From NCBI GenBank assembly GCA_021234155.1, contig JAJEKV010000125.1:375178-439177 (forward strand): 64,000 bases of DNA, in the 5' to 3' direction. The DNA comes from Isoetes taiwanensis. Lineage: Eukaryota; Streptophyta; Lycopodiopsida; Isoetales; Isoetaceae. Made by a program: the position numbers and the translations under genes. A model generated the notes under the pieces. The model was not told the DNA's origin. It saw only the letters and a list, made by a program, of their open reading frames with translations, and ran no database searches. Each line of letters begins with the position of its first letter. Positions within the stretch are counted from its first letter, which is position 1. Of this stretch, positions 11,640 to 22,920 are shown in pieces.

Positions 11640-14090
11640 ATGGCGAGGGCCGCGGGGAGTTGGAACAAGACGTGGAAGAATTATATGTCGAAATCTCGGT
11701 GGTCGAAAGAGAGGTCCCCGAGTGGGGATTTGTGAAGGAATTTGGTCGAGAATGAGTGGCAATGTGTATTTTGTGGGTACACATCAATAAATGGATCCGA
11801 CAAGAATCTGAGCTCATCTTTTACGGGATCCTAGAATTGGGTGCAAACATGTACGGCATCTGGCGACATACGACAAGATGCACTTGAAGTGTTGGGTCGA
11901 AAAAATAATAGAAGCGTAAGAACACAGCCAAGGGATAGCCAAGAACCTTCACCATGCCAAGAAGAAAGAGATCAATTACACCACCCTCGCTGCGCCAACG
12001 CATTACCAACGGAGGGTGGACTAGGGTCGATAGGTGGGTTAAGTATAAGGCGAAAAAAAAGAAATAGAGACAATTCGAGATAGTGGAAAGACGGACTAAG
12101 CAGGAGGGTTGACGATTGCTTAACATCGTGAGCTTGGCGAAGAAGACGCGGTGAAGGTTGTAGAGGCCTTTCTACATGCAGGGTTGTCTCCACATATTTT
12201 GGAGCACAAAGCAATCAAAGAAGCCTTCCAGGGAAGTTGCCAAAGCAGGCCCGGCTTTTAGATTGCCTTCATACAAACATGGGAATAACAAAATGGTGGA
12301 TGAAATTCATGGAAGAATGGTGAGAGGGTGGAACCGGCTAAGTCGAATTAGGCCAGCCTCTAGTCCTTGATGGTTGGAGCAATGTAAACAAGGACCATCT
12401 TATAAATTTCATGATCGTGATATCCAGGGGGTAAGTATTCTTGAAAACCGTAGAAACCAAAACCACCAAGTCACGGAGATTGGATTTTTCAAAAGACAAA
12501 GGTGTGTGATAGAGAGTTTTGGACCGAAGAGAATATTTTCAGTCGTAATGGACAATGCATCTAATTGTAAGTTAGCGAGTGAAATGTTGAGTTGAATTTC
12601 GAGGGATTACACGCGACCATTTGCCAATACCATTGCCTAAACTTATTCTTTGAAGGATTTGGTTTTCACAAAGACGCTTGGTTCAAAGATCCCATTCAAA
12701 AGGCCGATCGTCTCGTGAAATTCATCACAAAGCGGCAATTTCGCCCATATACAAGTCATTGCGTCAGAAGGCCCTTGCACTCATGAATCCTGGGCAGACC
12801 CGGTTTGGTTCCAATTACATTTGTCTTGAAAGAGTGCTCAGGTGTCGCGACTCGATTATCTCGACCTTCAACCATACAGAGTTCTTTGAATGGGAGAGGA
12901 GGCAGAAGGGAAAAAATGCTTCAAAACACCGGCAGCAAGCTGCCGCTCTTCGAGAAATGCTTGGGCGGGAGACATTTTGGAGAGGCGTTAAGAATGTTGT
13001 CAAGTGCATGCAACCTGTTTGTCATGCCATCAAAACCCTTGATTCTTCGAAGGCAAGCACTGGAAAGGTGTGGAGGTGCTGGCACTCCATTCAATCCTTT
13101 CTAGAACGCGATGGCCCTAATGCACCCTTTGACAATGCTAAGCGCTAAAGACCTTAGAGACTTTAATGAGCGATGGAAGAAGTCCTATAATGATCTTCAT
13201 GGCCGCCAAGACATGCCTTAGACCCACACACAACCATGATATGGACCAGCATACGGATAAAGAAGTGATGGGTTCATTGAAGAAGGTTGCAAAATGTTTT
13301 ACCCCAACTCGGACTACAAAGTTTTCATTGCCGAAAGTTAAGCAAAATTTAACTTGAGGAAGGTGGGCAGATGAAGAGCTTCCTTCGATGCGTAATCGAG
13401 AGTCACAAGAAGGAACCAAATATGGAATCTTATGCATGGTGGCAAGCCCATGGACAAAGTTATCGACACGTTACAAGCCCTCGCAATGACTATCCTCTCC
13501 TTGGTATCCTCAATAGTGCAAGTGAGAGAAATTGAGTGCTTATAAATATATACATAGTGTGACACCAAATCGCCTCCCCGCATAAGAAGGTCGACAAACT
13601 TGTATATAACTTCTCAAACCGGCGTCTCTTGAATCGCAATGCTGGTGCAGCCGTAGTTGATAAGCCGCAGCCCTTTCATGGATGCGATCCCGAAGTGGGA
13701 AGAGGACAACCGAAAGACGGTGAGGACGGCCGCTTTGTTTGTAAATGCCGCTAACCATGTTGACGAGGACATTCAACGTACCCATTTTTGTCGATGCCGA
13801 AGATGATTTAGACAAGAACATGTTCTCTGACAACGGGCGGCAAATACCCGATACGAAGATGAGTCCGATACGAAGGCCGAGGTCCAAGTAATACAAGAGA
13901 TCACCGAGGACTTAATGGTGCGGGCGAGCCATCGGACTCTCCAATGCCAATGACCCGCACAAACAGGCAGTAAAGTCAGAAGAACACATCTCGAGGGCGT
14001 TCGGAAGGGAAAAAGGCGAGGAGGAGGTTGAGCCTAGGCCACCGGCGGAAGAAGACTAAGTGCGATGATGAAATTGATGAAGGCTCGGAT
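11640..14090 (+). pseudogene. hAT transposase (BED zinc finger - DUF659 - hATC), decayed
   Basis: Order on the + strand: a BED-type finger around 11748-11890 begins EWQCVFCGY (W-x-C-x2-C). A DUF659-type segment follows at about 12360-12790 (LDGWSNVNKDHLINFMIV, then VVMDNASNCKLASEML). The longest open block, 12678-13148, includes LMNPGQTRFGSNYICLERVL, typical of the hAT core. The C-terminal hATC dimerisation region lies near 13400-13680 (SYAWWQAHG, then SERN, YKYIHSVTPNRL and KKVDKLVYNFSNRRLLNRN). The frame is interrupted at least six times by single-base changes or stops, for example inside the SERN-WS motif near 13530. An AT-rich tail after about 14100 is probably the 3' UTR. The protein would catalyse cut-and-paste movement of the surrounding element but cannot be made from this copy. 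Confidence 0.85.
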
Positions 14091-14367
14091 GTCTAGAGAG
14101 AGGAGGTGATGACTACCCTCAGTCTGTCTATTGTAATCGTGTATGAGGATGTTCAAAAACTATTGTAACCATCCTGGCACTATGAATTAAAAGTAAAGTT
14201 TTTTGTTACAAGTTTTTTGTCTTCCATATATTTCGTTACCTTGTGGAATTTTCCTTTCATGTATGATGTTTGTTTCATGTATTGTATGATGGTTCATGTA
14301 ACTTCCGTCCATGTTTCATTCATTTGTAATATAAGTCGATCTAAGTGCCTAGAGAAATCTCGCACCC

Positions 14368-14463
14368 GCCTCTTCGCATGCCCGTTGACACTTGCCTCTT
14401 CGCATGCCACCCGCCACGACATGAATCTTGCCGATGAGAAGTAATCTACGCATGCGAAGAGGG
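14368..14463. repeat. Small foldback with GCCTCTTCGCATG arms
   Basis: GCCTCTTCGCATG occurs near 14369 and 14394; its complement CATGCGAAGAGG lies at 14451-14463. The segment is duplicated in diverged form at 14860-14918. Confidence 0.6.
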
Positions 14464-14588
14464 TCAAACGAAACCAATGGTCGGTCGATCGCGACTCTAA
14501 CGGATAATGAGATGTCACTAGATACACGATCCACTCTCCAACCACTAGATAGGTGAGTGCAAGCATGGGTCACCGGATATCAAAGTCA

Positions 14589-14707
14589 AAGCATCGAGAA
14601 TTTCCCAATCTTGCTCACCCGCCTCGTGGACAATGGAACTTAGCATTCAAGCTAAGCTACATTGCCCAAAAGAGGCGGGAAAGAAAAATTAGGAAGTGTC
14701 GTTGCTT
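14589..14707. repeat. Foldback hairpin, family F copy 1
   Basis: About 119 bases, with imperfect arms running from AAGCATCGAGAATTTCCCAA to AGGAAGTGTCGTTGCTT. The centre holds CAATGGAACTTAG and CTAAGCTACATTGCCC. Same family as the hairpins at 15715 and 15880. Confidence 0.8.
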
Positions 14708-14820
14708 GAACTCGTCAATCATCGAAGCTATCTTATTTTATGTCGAACTTACCCCCAAAGACACGGGTTCATGTATGATAGTTCTTTCTATGTTTCTTTT
14801 CATGTGTAAGTGCCCTCGAA

Positions 14821-14962
14821 AACCTTCGTTGGATCAGACCGCCTCGACCTCCGTTGTTGCTTGCCTCTTCGCATGTAATCTTGCCGATGAGAAGTAATCC
14901 ACGCATGCGAAGGGGCCAAACACCTCGGACCAGCCCGGATTTTAATCTGATCCATCGAAGGT
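14821..14962. repeat. Nested foldback hairpin
   Basis: Outer arms AACCTTCGTTGGATCAGA and TCTGATCCATCGAAGGTT (16 of 18 paired) enclose a second pair, CTTGCCTCTTCGCATG with CATGCGAAGGGG. About 142 bases in total. Confidence 0.75.
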
Positions 14963-14997
14963 TCACAAGGTACCGGTACCCAAGTCGGGAATAACTT

Positions 14998-15170
14998 TGG
15001 TATGCCAAATTGGGCTTTTGAATGTTATTCCGAACCTATAATCTGTACTCATTCCTTCCGGTGGCACATGCTCAATATGCAAATGGGTTTGCATGGCATG
15101 TGCCACCCAAAGGAATGGAGGTACAAATTATAGGTCCGTGATGGCATCCAAATGGCGATTTGGCATGCCA
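14998..15170. repeat. Long foldback hairpin (~173 bp)
   Basis: Outer arms TGGTATGCCAAATTGGGC and the complement of TGGCATGCCAAATCGCC continue into ACCTATAATCTGTAC pairing with GTACAAATTATAGGT, then GGTGGCACATG with CATGTGCCACC. The stem is almost continuous with a short loop near 15085. Confidence 0.85.
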
Positions 15171-15588
15171 TCGGCGCACAACAAACCATAAACAAGCAAC
15201 CACTAGGTCGATATCATCCGCGCCACAATAAAAATAGAGTACTCAAAAACCTTGTTACCTACAATCCACCACCTTGCCAAAGGGACGCTGCATTTCTAAT
15301 TTGAAGTCATAGTGATGCTCAAGGTTCTCCATCAATAGTGGGAGTTAGGATGTTCCATGATTTGGTGCCTAACAACCGCATATATAGATGGACAACACCC
15401 GGGTACCACTTTGACTTGAAATTAGAGTGCGCTCCACCTGACGTCATAGCAAGTTCAACCTCTAGAACGAACGATTTTTGCTCCGACCCCCATTGTGAGC
15501 CTCTTTGTGTAATATAACCTAGCAAAGTGAGTAAGCTACATTGACACAGAGAGACTACACAAGAGAGTCAGAGCAAAACTCGCTCTTT

Positions 15589-15673
15589 CTAGAGGAGGTA
15601 ACAAGAATTTCGAGAAGTCTATATTGTTTGCAGCGAACAATATAAAGCCTGGTGAGTTGACAACCATTCAAGA
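15589..15673 (+). repeat. Direct repeat flanking the hairpin pair, left copy
   Basis: Shares GGAGGTAACAA, TCTATATTGTTTGC, AATATAAAGCC and ACAACCATTCAA with 16047-16135. The two copies bracket the hairpins at 15715 and 15880. Confidence 0.75.
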
Positions 15674-15714
15674 AAGTCACGCTCAAAGGCGGGGATGAAA
15701 GAGACCTGAATACA

Positions 15715-15832
15715 AGCATCGAGACTTCCCAAACCTTGCTTTCACCCCTCTTTGAACAATGGAACTTAGGATGTAAACTAAGTTGCATTGCCCAAAGAGG
15801 AGGGGAAAGAAAGATTGGGAAGTCTCGATGCC
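15715..15832. repeat. Foldback hairpin, family F copy 2
   Basis: Arms begin AGCATCGAGACTTCCC and end GGGAAGTCTCGATGCCT. An inner stem around CAATGGAACTTAGGATG pairs with CTAAGTTGCATTG. Almost fully self-complementary over 118 bases. Confidence 0.87.
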
Positions 15833-15879
15833 TGAACTCATCAGTCACTAACATCCAATTAACCCGAAGACCTGGGTCC

Positions 15880-16003
15880 AGGCATCGAGACGTCCCAATC
15901 TTTGCTTTCCCCCGGCTCTTTGGACAATGGAACTTAGCATGTAAACTAAGCTACATTGCCCAAAGAGCCGGGGGGAAAGAAAAACGGGGAAGTCTCGATG
16001 CTT
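15880..16003. repeat. Foldback hairpin, family F copy 3
   Basis: Tandem neighbour of copy 2 (period about 165 bases). Arms begin GGCATCGAGACGTCCCAA and end GGGGAAGTCTCGATGCT, with the same inner CAATGGAACTTAGCATG / CTAAGCTACATTG stem. Copies 2 and 3 share the CATCAGTCACTAACATC-like spacer. Confidence 0.87.
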
Positions 16004-16046
16004 GAACTCATCAATCACTAACATCTAATGAACCCACAGAATCGCA

Positions 16047-16135
16047 AGCTCCTTCTAAAGGAGGTAACAAAATTTCGAAGTCTATATTGTTTGCCATGGA
16101 GAATATAAAGCCCACGGTGACGACAACCATTCAAA
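16047..16135 (+). repeat. Direct repeat flanking the hairpin pair, right copy
   Basis: See the left copy at 15589. Together they suggest that the two-hairpin unit is bounded by repeats. Confidence 0.75.
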
Positions 16136-16177
16136 GGGTTTAGCTCTTGGCTTACTCCTTTTCGAAGTTTCACAGGC

Positions 16178-16330
16178 GTATCTAATTCGCCACCGAGTGA
16201 GCGATGTCATCCTAGGGGGCAAATTAGATACACAAAACAAAAAACTAAAGAGACTAAGCCGGTGAGCGAAGTTGGAAGTCTCGAAGAAAAGAGACTAAGC
16301 CGAGTGGTGAGCGAAGTTGGAAGTCTCGAG
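16178..16330. repeat. Small hairpin followed by a two-unit tandem repeat
   Basis: GTATCTAATTCGCC pairs with GGGCAAATTAGATAC (16217-16231). It is followed by two copies of an approximately 38-base unit (AGAGACTAAGCCG, then GAGCGAAGTTGGAAGTCTCG) at 16249-16284 and 16290-16330. Confidence 0.75.
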
Positions 16331-16854
16331 TTAGAAGTCCACTAATCCTAATTGGCATCTGTCCCTAATTAGGATGTTCAAAAATCACTAACATACTTAC
16401 TTTACTTAACTACAACACAAACAACTCAATGTCCTCGTCAACGTTAGTTCATTCATGTGCATCTGAGATCTCAGGGAAAAATATCAAAAAAAAAATAATG
16501 TAGAGTAGCTCATGGGTTAATGTAATCGTCTGCATTGCATATGTAATCGTCTGCTCATGGGTTGAGCATTGCATACTGGCGCTCTGGTATAATATATCCA
16601 TCATTTGATGGACAGAACCTCACCGCCCATCATCCAATCCAACAAACATCTCAAATGAGGCGATGTCCACACCCTAAGGCATACCAACCAACTTGGGTCA
16701 GATTTTCAAGACATACTTGACAATATCTAAAGTCTCAGTTCTTTACATCATCCCACCGGACCGGTCATATAGGTATTTGGGAGGGAGGTATGAAATACCC
16801 TGCTCCTTGGAGACTCTAAGGGGATCGAGAATCTAAAACTCTTGATATTGTGCG

Positions 16855-17480
16855 CGATATGGTCATTGTCTATTCTCAACACCGTATTTTCCCTACCAAA
16901 AAGCCGCAAGCTGATTCTTTGTGTCTAGTAATTTCGCAGCCATCTTGTCATGAGCATTTGCACGATCTTTTAAAGCGCGCGTTTTCCTCTAACAAAGTGA
17001 GGTTTCACTTCTTTCATTCTCTAAGCGAGCCTTCAAATCTACCTCAGCCATCCTTGACCACTGCCGCAAACCGGCCTTACCTCTAAAAGTTTTATGGCAT
17101 CTTGAAGCAAATAAGTTATAATCACGGGCTCATCACCGTTGCTTTCGAGAATCCTCCCAAAGCTTCACTCTCTTTGCTGCTACCAACGCCCGCTTCCTTG
17201 TTTCCACTTTCTCGGGGCATAATTCTGACCTCCCCTCACAATCTCATAGTACACTTGCTTGGCAAATGTCCCATGGTCGTGGTTTTTATCATTGTTCCTT
17301 TCACTTGCACCCACCTCTCCAAAGCTCTACCTCGGACTTCAAGGGATCTTGCGGTCCTTATGCCTTATACTTACCTCTCTCCCTTGCTGGATCGCCGCCA
17401 AACTGTTTGGCGTCTAAATTGGCCTCGAGCATCGTCAAAATCGGCTCCATGCGGGCAAGCCTGGGCCCATGTCACATGCA
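16855..17480 (-). pseudogene. Decayed coiled-coil-like frame inside the hAT
   Basis: Minus-strand blocks such as MEPILTMLEANLDAKQFGGD (near 17455), PEKVETRKRALVAAKRVKLW (near 17190) and VDLKARLENERSE, then HDKMAAKLLDTKNQLAAFW (near 17025-16880), are charged and heptad-like, separated by stops and frame changes. They lie downstream of the kinase-like frame on the same strand and may be its C-terminal part or a separate gene. I do not recognise the family, and the coding nature is tentative. Confidence 0.3.
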
Positions 17481-17981
17481 ACTCCATGCACCTCTGTAAT
17501 TGTGACACCTTGTTTCTTGGCCATACGCCATTGCCCCCCTCAACTCAACAACTCTTTCGCGACAACTCATTCATCCTAACATGTTCCTCTGCTTTTAGAA
17601 TTTGTTGTGCCTAACCTCTAACACTTTGTAGGTAGGAAGGGAATACAACCCATCTCCTTCTCCCGAGTTCTCAAAATGGACGCAGCATCTCGGTCGCCCT
17701 CATGTCTGTTTCACCAACATCTTCTCCACCGAGATCTAACTCGATTTGGTTGTTCGTGACATTCTTTTGGCATGGCACTAGACAAGTTGTGCAATAGTAT
17801 TCCAGAAAATAGCTTTTAACGTTAGCTGCGTGGGAAATAAACAACAACTCAATATGACTTACAAATTATAAAAATAAAAAAAGTGCATAAAAAATAAACA
17901 TAGCAATGCCAAAGATGTTTTTATTAAAGTATTTTTCGCAATTGCTCAATCAATATTTTTTGGTTTTGCGTACAAGAGAGC

Positions 17982-19205
17982 TCATAAATGGCACGCTATC
18001 GTGACTTGGTCCATTTTGGTCAACATCGTCTGCGCCGAACCCAACTTGAGGAATCCACCTGATTCCGTTTTGGGGTCTTGTGCAATGTGTTGGAGAGCAA
18101 TTCTGGTGTCCGATGGTGTTCGGTGACTGGGTTCGAGATCAAACTTTGCGTGCCTTGTCTCAGTATTGGGGATTACCCGCGACAAAGGCTTCAAATAATC
18201 GCGACATGTTTGAAACCTCGGGTTTGTTCATTGGTACCCATGGTCTCCAAGAAAGAATGCTTGCGTGCAAAAATCAGCAAGGTAATAAATAAAGTAGGCT
18301 GCCCCTAAGAGGTCAAAGTCTACCTTTGCATTCACTGCCTTCGTTCCATCTTTGTTTGGACCCCAATACAAATCATCGTGCATGTAAGGATAGGCAAAGC
18401 CTTTCATTCTCAATTTTGCCTTTTGGTGATCGGCATCCATGTTTTTGTATGCCCAACCGCTTCACTTCCATTGTGCTCGCCTATTAACGTTCTTCTCCCC
18501 ACATATACCAATATAAACGACACGGGGTGGTACCCTCTCTCTTTCCCAAATTCAAAATGAAGCAAGACATTGCCAGGGTGCAAGTCCATGTGTAAATGGT
18601 GCTCTTTTATGAAGCTTAAGCAAGCCGGGCTTAAAAATGACATAGTTAGATCACCCACTCTTTGAGCAACATATAACTCTTGCTTTTTTCGTTGCTCAAG
18701 CTTTTATGGATCGCCGACCTCGGCAAGTGGGTTTATACCCTAGTCTCTTAAATGCATGCCTGCAAAGTCATTATCTCCATGATTCACAAAAAGAGATGCA
18801 CAAGAACCCCCATTCCGTGGGGAAATATCAACCCCGTTCTTACCAACCCGGTTTGTCTACCAATGCGTATGATAGACCCATGTCTAACCCTTTGCATTTG
18901 TGATTCCCTCATGTTTTTTCATCATGGCCTTTACTATCACATCACATGCCCGGCCGTACCCTAACCCAAGACGTCATCATTTCGAAATTTAACACAATAG
19001 GGTTCGTCTTTAAGAAAAACTAGAACCCGTGATATTGCATTTGAATACCGATTTCCATATGTTCTGAACCAATTACGGTCTTGTTGATTATTTGAGAGTA
19101 ATCCACCATTGCAAACCATATAGTCTTGGCATCCGCCCTTTTTCTTACTTCCCACTCTTTATCGGGTTTCACGGGACGCTTGGCTCTAATAGTGCGTGCC
19201 AACAC
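17982..19205 (-). pseudogene. Protein-kinase-like frame carried in the hAT, decayed
   Basis: Minus-strand fragments lie in order but in shifting frames. 19205-19020 contains ADAKTIWFAMVDYSQIINKT. 19015-18960 reads FLKDEPYCVKFRNDDVLG. 18658-18410 contains HMDLHPGNVLLHFEFGKE, matching the catalytic loop H-x-D-L-x-x-x-N of protein kinases. About 30 residues further, a hydrophobic V-x-x-G stands where DFG would be. 18440-18228 contains YPYMHDDLYWG, an activation-segment-like stretch, and VDFDLLGAAYFIYYLADF, resembling kinase subdomain IX. 18194-17982 continues to DQVTIACHL and a stop. At least five frameshifts or stops break it. It is convergent to the transposase. Role unknown; it could be captured host sequence or a second gene of the element. 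The kinase-fold call rests on the H-D-N loop and its spacing. Confidence 0.5.
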
Positions 19206-20835
19206 TTTCTTAACTAGGTGGGGGTTGATGGGGTTTCCTTTCTAAGCTTTCGATTGGTCCAGGCGTGTTCCATTCCACAAACCTTTATCTTTCAAAAGAC
19301 TCTCTCAAAGCGGACTAGTTAGATTTGCCTCTTGCATGTATCATGTTTCGGTTATGCGGGATACATTGCCATCTATCCAAGCATACCTTTGGAATCAATC
19401 TTTTCAGGTTCTAGGTCTATCATTCGAGGCCCAAAAAGCTCTTTCGGCAAAGATCTCAAGATGAGACCCGTGGAAGTCTAGCCATCCTTCTTCTTACATT
19501 GTGGTAATCAACTCTAACTTCCGGATGGGGTGGCGGCATCGCAGTTAAGCTCACAAAGCCAATTCATTAAAAGCTGTGTCTTAGGTTGGACCATGGTTGT
19601 TGGGGTCTTGATCTTTTTTTTTTGCATCTTAGTAGAGGGCTCGAGCCTCTACATTGATGTGGGAACTCTCGGCTTCTACCCCAGGTCCTTCTCTAGGGCT
19701 CATGTGAGGCTCTACTACTTGTAGTCTAAAAGCGGAATCTAACTCTTGTGGATTCATAGCAACTTTAGAAGAAATCAGGTATAGATAGCGATATGCCAAC
19801 CTGGTAGCAAAGCGGCATCAACACCTAAAGAGAGAAAAAAAAAAAACCTTAGTGAATGTTAATAAGCCTTGAAATGGTTCATTAAGATTTTAGTAAACTA
19901 CTACGTTTCAAGCTTGACGGTTTTAGGCACTCTACCGTTCAAGTTGAGGGTTATAGGCACTCTATAGTTTATCTACCGAAGTTTGGCAGTTCGGTTATAT
20001 GCAATGCATTTTTCTCATTCTCTTCCACAAGTTTAACTTATGATCCGATCCGATCTGACTCCATCGGGAAACTCCCTCACGAGAGGTTGGCAAACACTCA
20101 ACTCAACATATTGCATAAGACCACACTATCGAAGTCCACGAATATTTAATGAAATATCGCCCTCCTATATTAGTGTTGGACTTTCACAACAACACCGGGT
20201 CGAGAAAATAGGGTATATCTCATTAAATATTCTTTTATTCGACCTTCCATAAAATTACAACACCCACCCTTTAGCACCAAGTGACCGGGCCAACAAGCGG
20301 CGGAGAGGGCTATACATCTAAATGGGAGGTTGACCCTAGCAATCCTCAACATCGCAATGACACCCACCATCGGCATGGCACAATTAAATGTGGCACGCAA
20401 GGGTCAAAGTCGCTGCCTCAAGGATCACTCCCTCAACTTCTAACCTAGCCAGGATCACTCTCTACCCTAACTACTACACGCTGTTGTCGATGAAAGGGTA
20501 GGCAACCAAAATTTTTTTCTTTTTTTTTATTTCTATTTCATTTTTTTTTTTCCTTTATTTCTATTGCATTTTATTTTCTTTTCTTTTTTTTTAAAAAAAA
20601 TGGTCTGAATTCAACCATAGGTCGAGACGCCGCCATCGCCATCCGCCCCTCAATGGAGGGGGCAGCAGGCAAGGGCCTCACTATGGAGGAACCCTAGACC
20701 TACAATTAAAAAAAACAACGAAAACTACCTAGGTTTGGCTAAAAACTAAGGAAAATGAAAAAAAAAAAAGGCAAAGGCACTGAGGTTGTGGAGCGGTAGC
20801 AGTGGTTTACCTTGTTGCAGCAGAAAATAACGTGA
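19206..20835. other. Inner hAT sequence without a clear gene
   Basis: Upstream of the kinase-like frame; 19210-19520 may hold its decayed N-terminal part. At 20140-20232 an inverted repeat (GAATATTTAATGAAATAT with ATATCTCATTAAATATTC) forms another foldback. 20506-20600 is a T-rich low-complexity run. Confidence 0.4.
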
Positions 20836-21208
20836 ACGCGGCCTCGATATATATATAGAAAACTGCGTGGCGAAAACCGCTTGGCTTACGCTGAACTACT
20901 TATGGCGTGGCGTAAAGAATGCTTACGCCGAACAAAAAGTTTATTAAGTTTAACCTTTACTCGCCGACACGCTGGCGAAAGGGTTTCTCGTAATGGAGAA
21001 CATTTAAAACTTAAACCACGAAAAGCCGGCGAGGGATTTCGGCGTAGTTAAAACTTAGACTTCTTCGCGAAGAAGTTAAAGAAAAGAAACAGAAGTTTAT
21101 TCACAGCAAACTTTTTTCCCACGACGTAGTATTAAATACAAAAATCATTATTTTTCCCAAAATCATTTTTGCACTTTTATCGCCCGAAAAAATAGTTTCA
21201 TACGTACA

Positions 21209-21221
21209 GAACCTATCCCTG
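21209..21221 (-). repeat. hAT right terminal inverted repeat
   Basis: Reads CAGGGATAGGTTC on the minus strand. Confidence 0.85.
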
Positions 21222-21229
21222 CCAAGGGT
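21222..21229. repeat. Right 8-bp target-site duplication of the hAT element
   Basis: CCAAGGGT, 7 of 8 identical to the left copy at 10683-10690. Confidence 0.85.
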
Positions 21230-22432
21230 GCAGCTACCAGCATTTTCATGCTCATTCAGACGGCAATATCATGTCTAGGGCGGTAATGGCAAGGTCACGA
21301 CATAGCGATAAGGGGTGTGAGTCTGATAATAGATTTTCTTGTGGCCTGCCATGGTCGTTAAAGCCCTGATTATCCACCAGGATCCTCTGCTTTAGGGCTT
21401 AGGTCCTTGAGCAAAAAATAGGACTTGCCCTTCCTTGAAAGCCGAGAGGAAAAAGTGTATGAGATGATTACTGATACGACTGCAAATTTTTATGTCAAGA
21501 CAATAATGTCAGAGTAATTTTAAACAAGCAAAAGATATCTCAAATAACAAAGTCCAATCTTCACGGCTAAGCTCACCGCCCAATCGGGCTGTTCTGAGCA
21601 AGAGATTACCAGAGAAAGACTGATTTTTTGGAAAGAATTGACTTAAAGGTAAAATCAACTACACACTAGAACTCCGTCTAGCATGATCACGAATTTAAAG
21701 GAAGGAATAATTAGAAAGTAGGTTTTAAACAGGAATGGGATTCTTCGCATGAAAAGAGCTGATAGAATCCTCTATCCAACTCCACACACAACAACTCTGC
21801 CAAAAAAAATTACCTCAGAAAGAATTTCACAGGATAGGATTGAGTAGATGGAATTCAAGAACTTGATCTTCAAGTCTCCAGTTTTGATTGGTGTGAGATC
21901 GCCGGCTTCAGAACTGCAACAACCGAGTTGTTATCAGCCTGGTCCACAAATAACAACCTGGTCCACAAGTTATTGTAGCAGCCGAGTTGTTGCCCAGATG
22001 TCCATCAGAAATCTGGTGGTGTTGTTCGCTTCTTTAGATGCTTCCGCTGCCCCCTTTTGTAACAGATAAAGGGTCGTGGCCCTTTTGTTTTAAAATAGCT
22101 ACTTTTTATAATAGGAGGGCATAAAGGGTTTAAGACATTATTTTTAAGCTTTGGCCTTTTTCTCTTTGACATTTGACCTTTAGCCATCAAACCATATATA
22201 ATGCATACACTTTGATTCTATTCTTCGAGATTCTTTGATGCTCCTGTGCATGCATGCCAAGTGTCGAAAAAATATTTTTGAGGAACATTTTTTGTATTTT
22301 CCTAGTTAATATTTATTGAGGAGGAGCCACAGCCACGTGACTCCCCTTGCTCAATCAATCCATCTAAGCTTCCTTGAGCAAAGAATGAGCAAGTTTGCAC
22401 CCACATTCCTTAAAAATTATCAAAGCACGACA

Positions 22433-22570
22433 TGTGTGCACTTTGCATTTATTGCGGCCATTAATACACTCTAATAACTTGATGAGACATGTGCACTTTG
22501 CATTTATTAGCGACCATTAATACACTTTGCATTTATTAGCGCCATTAATACACTTTGCATTTATTGTGGG
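22433..22570 (+). repeat. Tandem repeat, ~28-bp unit, about four copies
   Basis: Units of CACTTTGCATTTATT followed by GCGACCATTAATA-like sequence, slightly variable in length. Confidence 0.8.
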
Positions 22571-22920
22571 CCATTATTCCGACCCTCATAGCCGGACACT
22601 CGTGCTTGCCCCCGCAAAAGATACAAAACTTCGGCGCCATTGCACCACAAGGCATTTCACGTGGACCAATGCGCCATGCGAAGCGATGATGAGACAACCC
22701 GGCAGATCCACTTCCATTCCATGCATACTTCAAACAAGTTAGGTGCTCTATATCTCATCCCATTCCCTTCTCGCCCATACGATAGATAGCATGTTGTTTG
22801 ATTACCATGAGGTTCCCACATCTATTCTTCAACATATCAAACTAGAAACATTAAAACAAATAAATTACATTAAACAAATGAGGCTAGAGATAAAAAAGAT
22901 GCTCACCGTTGACGGCCAAG

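Larger units (their letters stand above)
10691..21221 (+). mobile_element. hAT-superfamily DNA transposon, ~10.5 kb, full length with both ends
   Basis: The left end is CGGGGATAGGTTC (10691-10703). The right end reads CAGGGATAGGTTC on the minus strand (21209-21221), 12 of 13 identical, with the CAGGG-type start common in hAT elements. Eight-base duplications flank it. Both subterminal regions (about 10700-11150 and 20840-21200) are rich in short inverted motifs built on GTTTAAAC or GGCGTAAG-like words, as expected for transposase-binding subterminal repeats. Inside are a hAT transposase on the + strand (11.6-14.1 kb), a foldback cluster (14.4-16.3 kb) and a kinase-like frame on the minus strand (19.2-18.0 kb). 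The length is large for hAT, implying cargo or nested insertions. The transposase is broken, so the copy is not autonomous. Confidence 0.88.

Noticed and set aside
17102-17614. A 170-codon + frame inside the hAT
   Set aside because: Composition and neighbours favour the minus strand as the former coding strand; the + product shows no domain.
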